Part shown: positions 59,226-64,000 of the stretch, in pieces
Position numbering within the stretch: position 1 is the stretch's first letter
Layout of the letters: each line of letters begins with the position of its first letter
Assembly: GCF_000183665.1 (NCBI RefSeq)
Contig: NC_014774.1
Location: 939,301 to 1,003,300 of the forward strand
Origin: Candidatus Liberibacter solanacearum CLso-ZC1
GTDB lineage: Bacteria > Pseudomonadota > Alphaproteobacteria > Rhizobiales > Rhizobiaceae
Direction: 5' to 3'
DNA length: 64,000 nucleotides
The notes under the pieces: model-generated
Database searches by the model: none
The model's input: only the letters and a program-made list of their open reading frames with translations
Told to the model about the DNA's origin: nothing
Position numbers and translations under genes: made by a program

Positions 59226-59813
59226 CTATCTTTTATTGTTAATCATTCTGATGAAAATATCTTTATTTTCTTTGTTGCTATTAAATTCACCGGTAAAAGA
59301 TGTTGTTACTGTAGTTAAACCTTCTCGTTTAATTCCTCTCATCGACATACACATATGCTGTCCTTCAATCAAAACAGCGACTCCCTTAGAATCAGCAACA
59401 TTTCCTATTTCATTAGCAATTTGCATCGTCAATCGTTCTTGTATTTGCAAACGACGTGAATAAATTTCTAAAATACGTATCAACTTTGACAAACCAATCA
59501 CACGTTTTTTAGGAATATATGCAAGATGTATTTTTCCAAAAATTGGAAGAATATGATGTTCACAATATGAAGAAAAGGATATATCTTTTATTAGAACCAT
59601 ATCCCCATAATTGGATACCTCTCCAAAATAAAAGCGCGATGTATCTTGAACAATGAAATCCTGTTCATAACCCGAAAAAAGCTCTTTATACGATTTAATA
59701 ACACGTTCAGGCGTGTCTTTAAGCCCTTCACGTTCCGGATCATCGCCGATCCAACGTAAAATAACCCGTATAGCTTCCTTAGCTTCCTCAGAAGTTGGAT
59801 TTTTTGATTTCAT
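59226..59813 (-). CDS. folE: GTP cyclohydrolase I (FolE)
   Basis: First step of tetrahydrofolate synthesis from GTP. Zinc ligands and active site: [20 protein letters not shown] and [15 protein letters not shown], plus [22 protein letters not shown]. 195 aa, complete. Upstream neighbour yidD is a conserved rhizobial association. ATG at 59813. Confidence 0.96.
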   Translation of the reverse strand: MKSKNPTSEEAKEAIRVILRWIGDDPEREGLKDTPERVIKSYKELFSGYEQDFIVQDTSRFYFGEVSNYGDMVLIKDISFSSYCEHHILPIFGKIHLAYIPKKRVIGLSKLIRILEIYSRRLQIQERLTMQIANEIGNVADSKGVAVLIEGQHMCMSMRGIKREGLTTVTTSFTGEFNSNKENKDIFIRMINNKR

Positions 59814-60115
59814 ATTAAAATGGAACTCCGGCCCTTCAAATTTAATGTTTTGAGATTACAAATCGTATAACGATGTAAATATCCATTACAATACAAGTTA
59901 ATTTATACCTTATTAAAATAAAGTTATCAGAAATATTTGGACATTATACTTAGAGGAATACAATATAATTTATTTTATCAATACAACCTAAAAATCCTAT
60001 TTTTAATTAAAAATAATTTTTTCAAACATTTCGAATATTTTATTTTTTATGTAATAATGTACTACGAACTTTTTGAAAAAATATATTTACTCTTTATTTT
60101 AAAGAAGGAACACCT
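59814..60115. other. Divergent spacer between folE and yidD
   Basis: About 300 bases of AT-rich sequence that must hold both promoters. Only a Phe/Tyr/Leu-rich shadow frame is present. Confidence 0.4.
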
Positions 60116-60430
60116 TTGTCTCAAAAAAATATTCCAAAATCACGAAATTGGACTGGAAAATTTCCTAAAACCCCTGGACGCTTAATTGGTATAGGAATCA
60201 TCCGAATTTATCAACTCGTATTTTCTAATATATTTGGACATTCCTGTCGATATTTACCTACTTGTTCAGAGTACGCTTATGAAGCTATTGCTCGTTATGG
60301 ATTATGGATCGGCGGTTGGCTGACTTTATTTCGAGTAATAAAGTGCAATCCCCTAGGATCACATGGATTTAATCCCGTTCCAGACAATCTCCCAAAAAAA
60401 ATAAAAATTTACTCTCTTTGGAAAAAGTAA
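60116..60430 (+). CDS. yidD: Membrane protein insertion efficiency factor YidD
   Basis: Small protein that assists YidC. Family signature SCRYLPTCSEYAYEAIARYG with conserved cysteines, then FRVIKCNPLGSHGFNPVP. 104 aa. TTG start at 60116 with AAGGA seven bases upstream. It follows folE divergently and precedes xerC. Confidence 0.92.
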   Translation: MSQKNIPKSRNWTGKFPKTPGRLIGIGIIRIYQLVFSNIFGHSCRYLPTCSEYAYEAIARYGLWIGGWLTLFRVIKCNPLGSHGFNPVPDNLPKKIKIYSLWKK

Positions 60431-60513
60431 AAAATATACCCCGCTAAGAACAGACTTTTTATGAAAATACATTTTCGTAAAAATTGAGCAATATTTTTAA
60501 TAAGGATTCTGTA

Positions 60514-61488
60514 ATGGAAAGAAAAAATCTTCATGAAATAGTCACCACAGAACTGCTAGAAGAACGCCAAAATTGGCTTAATAGTTTAAAAGTTGAACAT
60601 GGATTGTCAAAACTAACCCTTCAATCCTATGAACGTGATATGCGTCAATTCCTAACTTTTATGGCATTTTATACTGGAGAAAAAATTGACCTTCAAGCCA
60701 TGCGCCAATTACTCTACACGGATATTCGTGCTTTTGTTTCCAAACGTCGTCTACATGGGATAGAAAACCGTTCTCTCACAAGGAGCCTTTCAGGGATTAG
60801 ATCCTTTCTTAAATATCTTAAAAAACGCCAAATAACTGGTGAAGCAAACATCCTCAACATGAAAAATCTCAAAAAATCAAACTCTTTACCAAAACCACTT
60901 AGTGAAAAACAAGCACTCAATCTTATAAATTATGATATAAATACCCATAATGATACCAAATGGATTAATGCTCGTAACTCAGCTATATTATACTTATTAT
61001 ATGGATGCGGATTACGTATTTCCGAAACATTATCTCTTACACCTCAAAATATAATTGACGACGAATCCTCTCTCCGCATTACAGGCAAGGGGAATAAAAC
61101 TAGAATCGTACCACTTTTATCTTCAGTAAGAGAAATTATAATGAAATATTATACACTATGTCCCTTTGATCTTCATATAGAACTTCCTTTATTTCGTGGA
61201 GCACGTGGAAAACCTCTAAATCCAGGAGTTTTTCAACGTTATATACGCTACTTACGCCAAAATTTATCTCTACCTACAACCACGACGCCACATACTTTAC
61301 GTCATTCTTTTGCCACTCATATTCTCTCTAATGGAGGAGATTTGAGATCTATTCAAAGTGTTTTAGGGCATGCAAGGTTATCAAGTACCCAAGTTTATAC
61401 GAATGTTGATAGCAAAAGAATCATAGAGATATACGATCAAAGTCACCCTATAGTAACGAATAACAACAAAAAAACTAAGCTATTGTGA
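60514..61488 (+). CDS. xerC: Tyrosine recombinase XerC
   Basis: Resolves chromosome dimers at dif together with XerD. SAM-like N-terminal DNA-binding domain (about 10-110), then a catalytic domain with GCGLRISE (Arg), ITGKGNKTRIVP (Lys), PHTLRHSFATH (His-x-x-Arg), VLGHARLSSTQVYTNVD (His, Tyr nucleophile). The FRGARGKPLNPG segment is typical of XerC. 324 aa from ATG 60514, preceded by AAGGA; a TTG at 60484 is also in frame. Convergent, overlapping the Mrp remnant by 14 bases. Confidence 0.93.
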   Translation: MERKNLHEIVTTELLEERQNWLNSLKVEHGLSKLTLQSYERDMRQFLTFMAFYTGEKIDLQAMRQLLYTDIRAFVSKRRLHGIENRSLTRSLSGIRSFLKYLKKRQITGEANILNMKNLKKSNSLPKPLSEKQALNLINYDINTHNDTKWINARNSAILYLLYGCGLRISETLSLTPQNIIDDESSLRITGKGNKTRIVPLLSSVREIIMKYYTLCPFDLHIELPLFRGARGKPLNPGVFQRYIRYLRQNLSLPTTTTPHTLRHSFATHILSNGGDLRSIQSVLGHARLSSTQVYTNVDSKRIIEIYDQSHPIVTNNNKKTKLL

Positions 61489-61792
61489 TGAGTGCATTAA
61501 TTTTTAATTTATTTTCAATTATTGGATCTAGGATAGGTTTATTTTTATTTTCAGTTAGAGTAACGACAGCATTTTTAATTTGCGGGATATTTTGGACAAT
61601 TTGTTGTGCATTCAAGCGCAAGGATTGCAATTGTTGTGCTAGATTATAAGGGACTGTTATGGAGAGGTAGGCAGTATTTTGGACTATGCAGATATTAGAT
61701 AGTCTTTTCATATCCACGATATTAATTGTTTCTCCTGGTATGTACAGGATTTTCAACGCATCCAAAATTTGTTGCTCTATGTTTTGGTTCAT
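61475..61792 (-). CDS. Truncated Mrp/ApbC protein, N-terminal DUF59 domain only
   Basis: MNQNIEQQILDALKILYIPG, NIVDMKRLSNICIVQN, AYLSITVPYNLAQQLQSLRLNA match the DUF59 (MIP18-like) front of the Fe-S carrier ATPase Mrp. The protein ends at ALITIA, exactly where the P-loop domain (usually IAVASGKGGVGKS) would begin; its 3' end overlaps xerC. 105 aa instead of about 350. It may be a remnant cut by rearrangement or a free SufT-like domain. ATG at 61792; a longer frame to 61909 runs through the tRNA and is not real. Confidence 0.7.
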   Translation of the reverse strand: MNQNIEQQILDALKILYIPGETINIVDMKRLSNICIVQNTAYLSITVPYNLAQQLQSLRLNAQQIVQNIPQIKNAVVTLTENKNKPILDPIIENKLKINALITIA

Positions 61793-61815
61793 TGTAATAA
61801 GATTCCATAATACAA

Positions 61816-61892
<77 letters not shown>

Positions 61893-61948
61893 ACAATAAT
61901 TTTGATCAATATACAAATAACAATAAAATAAGAACCCGCTTTTTATAG

Positions 61949-62065
61949 ACCTGGCAGCGACCGACTCTCCCGCATCTTAAGATGAAGTACCATAGGCGCT
62001 AGGGCATTTAACGGCCGTGTTCGAAATGGGAACGAGTGCAGAAACCCCGCAAAAGCCACCAAGTC
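61949..62065 (-). rRNA. rrf: 5S ribosomal RNA
   Basis: Minus-strand sequence has CCTGGCAG-type ends and the conserved loop CCATTTCGAACACGGCCGTTAA, with GGGAGAGTCGGTCGC near the 3' end. Boundaries are approximate by a few bases. Confidence 0.92.
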
Positions 62066-62127
62066 TATAAAAAACGAATGGAAAATGGTCTAGAACATTA
62101 TATGACTATATATGACTATGGACAATA

Positions 62128-64000
<1,873 letters not shown>

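Overview
The window is AT-rich, compactly coded chromosome from a reduced alphaproteobacterium of the Rhizobiales. Product content points to 'Candidatus Liberibacter', most likely the asiaticus type, the psyllid-borne citrus pathogen. The evidence is a rhizobial core (AapJQMP amino-acid importer, CtrA/ChpT/SciP regulators, a DUF2497/PopZ-like gene, XerC, ClpAS), a salicylate-hydroxylase-type monooxygenase, many small lipoproteins, long empty AT-rich gaps and many decayed genes. The species name is recalled from gene content, not computed.

Layout. 1-9.4 kb: start of a PopZ-like gene, tRNA-Cys, an outer-membrane efflux lipoprotein, hisS, murA, a 50-aa basic protein, tRNA-Thr and secDF. 9.6-16.6 kb: a KefB/YbaL-type antiporter, then the dTDP-L-rhamnose operon rfbCBDA followed by a RgpF-like gene. 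16.9-21.4 kb: a double-domain glycosyltransferase whose start is obscured, a decayed partial copy of it, and an MsbA-like exporter. 22-26 kb: purU, gmk and a cluster of five small lipoprotein genes, two of them recent tandem copies. 26-33.4 kb: NtrX, a squalene/phytoene-synthase family protein, clpA/clpS, a DUF3126 protein and an alpha/beta hydrolase. 33.5-35 kb: a zinc-finger protein coupled to the salicylate-hydroxylase-like gene. 35.7-40 kb: aapJQMP. 40-42.1 kb: two tRNAs, an NDUFS4-like protein, a broken phage-type lysozyme, a lipoprotein and a dead lipoprotein. 42.3-50 kb: recJ, hom, map, radC, a phosphatase and tig. 50.7-55.4 kb: an orphan LivM permease, sciP, a FliJ-like gene, ctrA, a receiver protein and chpT. 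56-61.9 kb: guaB, a double PilZ protein, folE, yidD, xerC, a truncated Mrp N-terminus and tRNA-fMet. 61.9 kb to the end: 5S and the 3' part of 23S rRNA on the minus strand.

How it fits together. The genes describe a flagellated-ancestry, host-restricted bacterium that imports amino acids (Aap), decorates its surface with a rhamnose-containing glycan (rfb/RgpF), may remove a plant defence hormone (salicylate), and keeps the CtrA phosphorelay (ChpT) with its antagonist SciP.

The most notable pattern is that three separate genes (glycosyltransferase near 16.94 kb, lipoprotein near 24.57 kb, phytoene-synthase-like protein near 28.18 kb) are each out of frame by one base exactly at an A7/A8 run, while reading frame and family-like protein sequence continue on the far side. 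This suggests either homopolymer-driven decay or polymerase slippage that rescues expression. Several other genes (lysozyme, Mrp, a second glycosyltransferase, a lipoprotein, LivM, NtrX catalytic residues) show different stages of loss.
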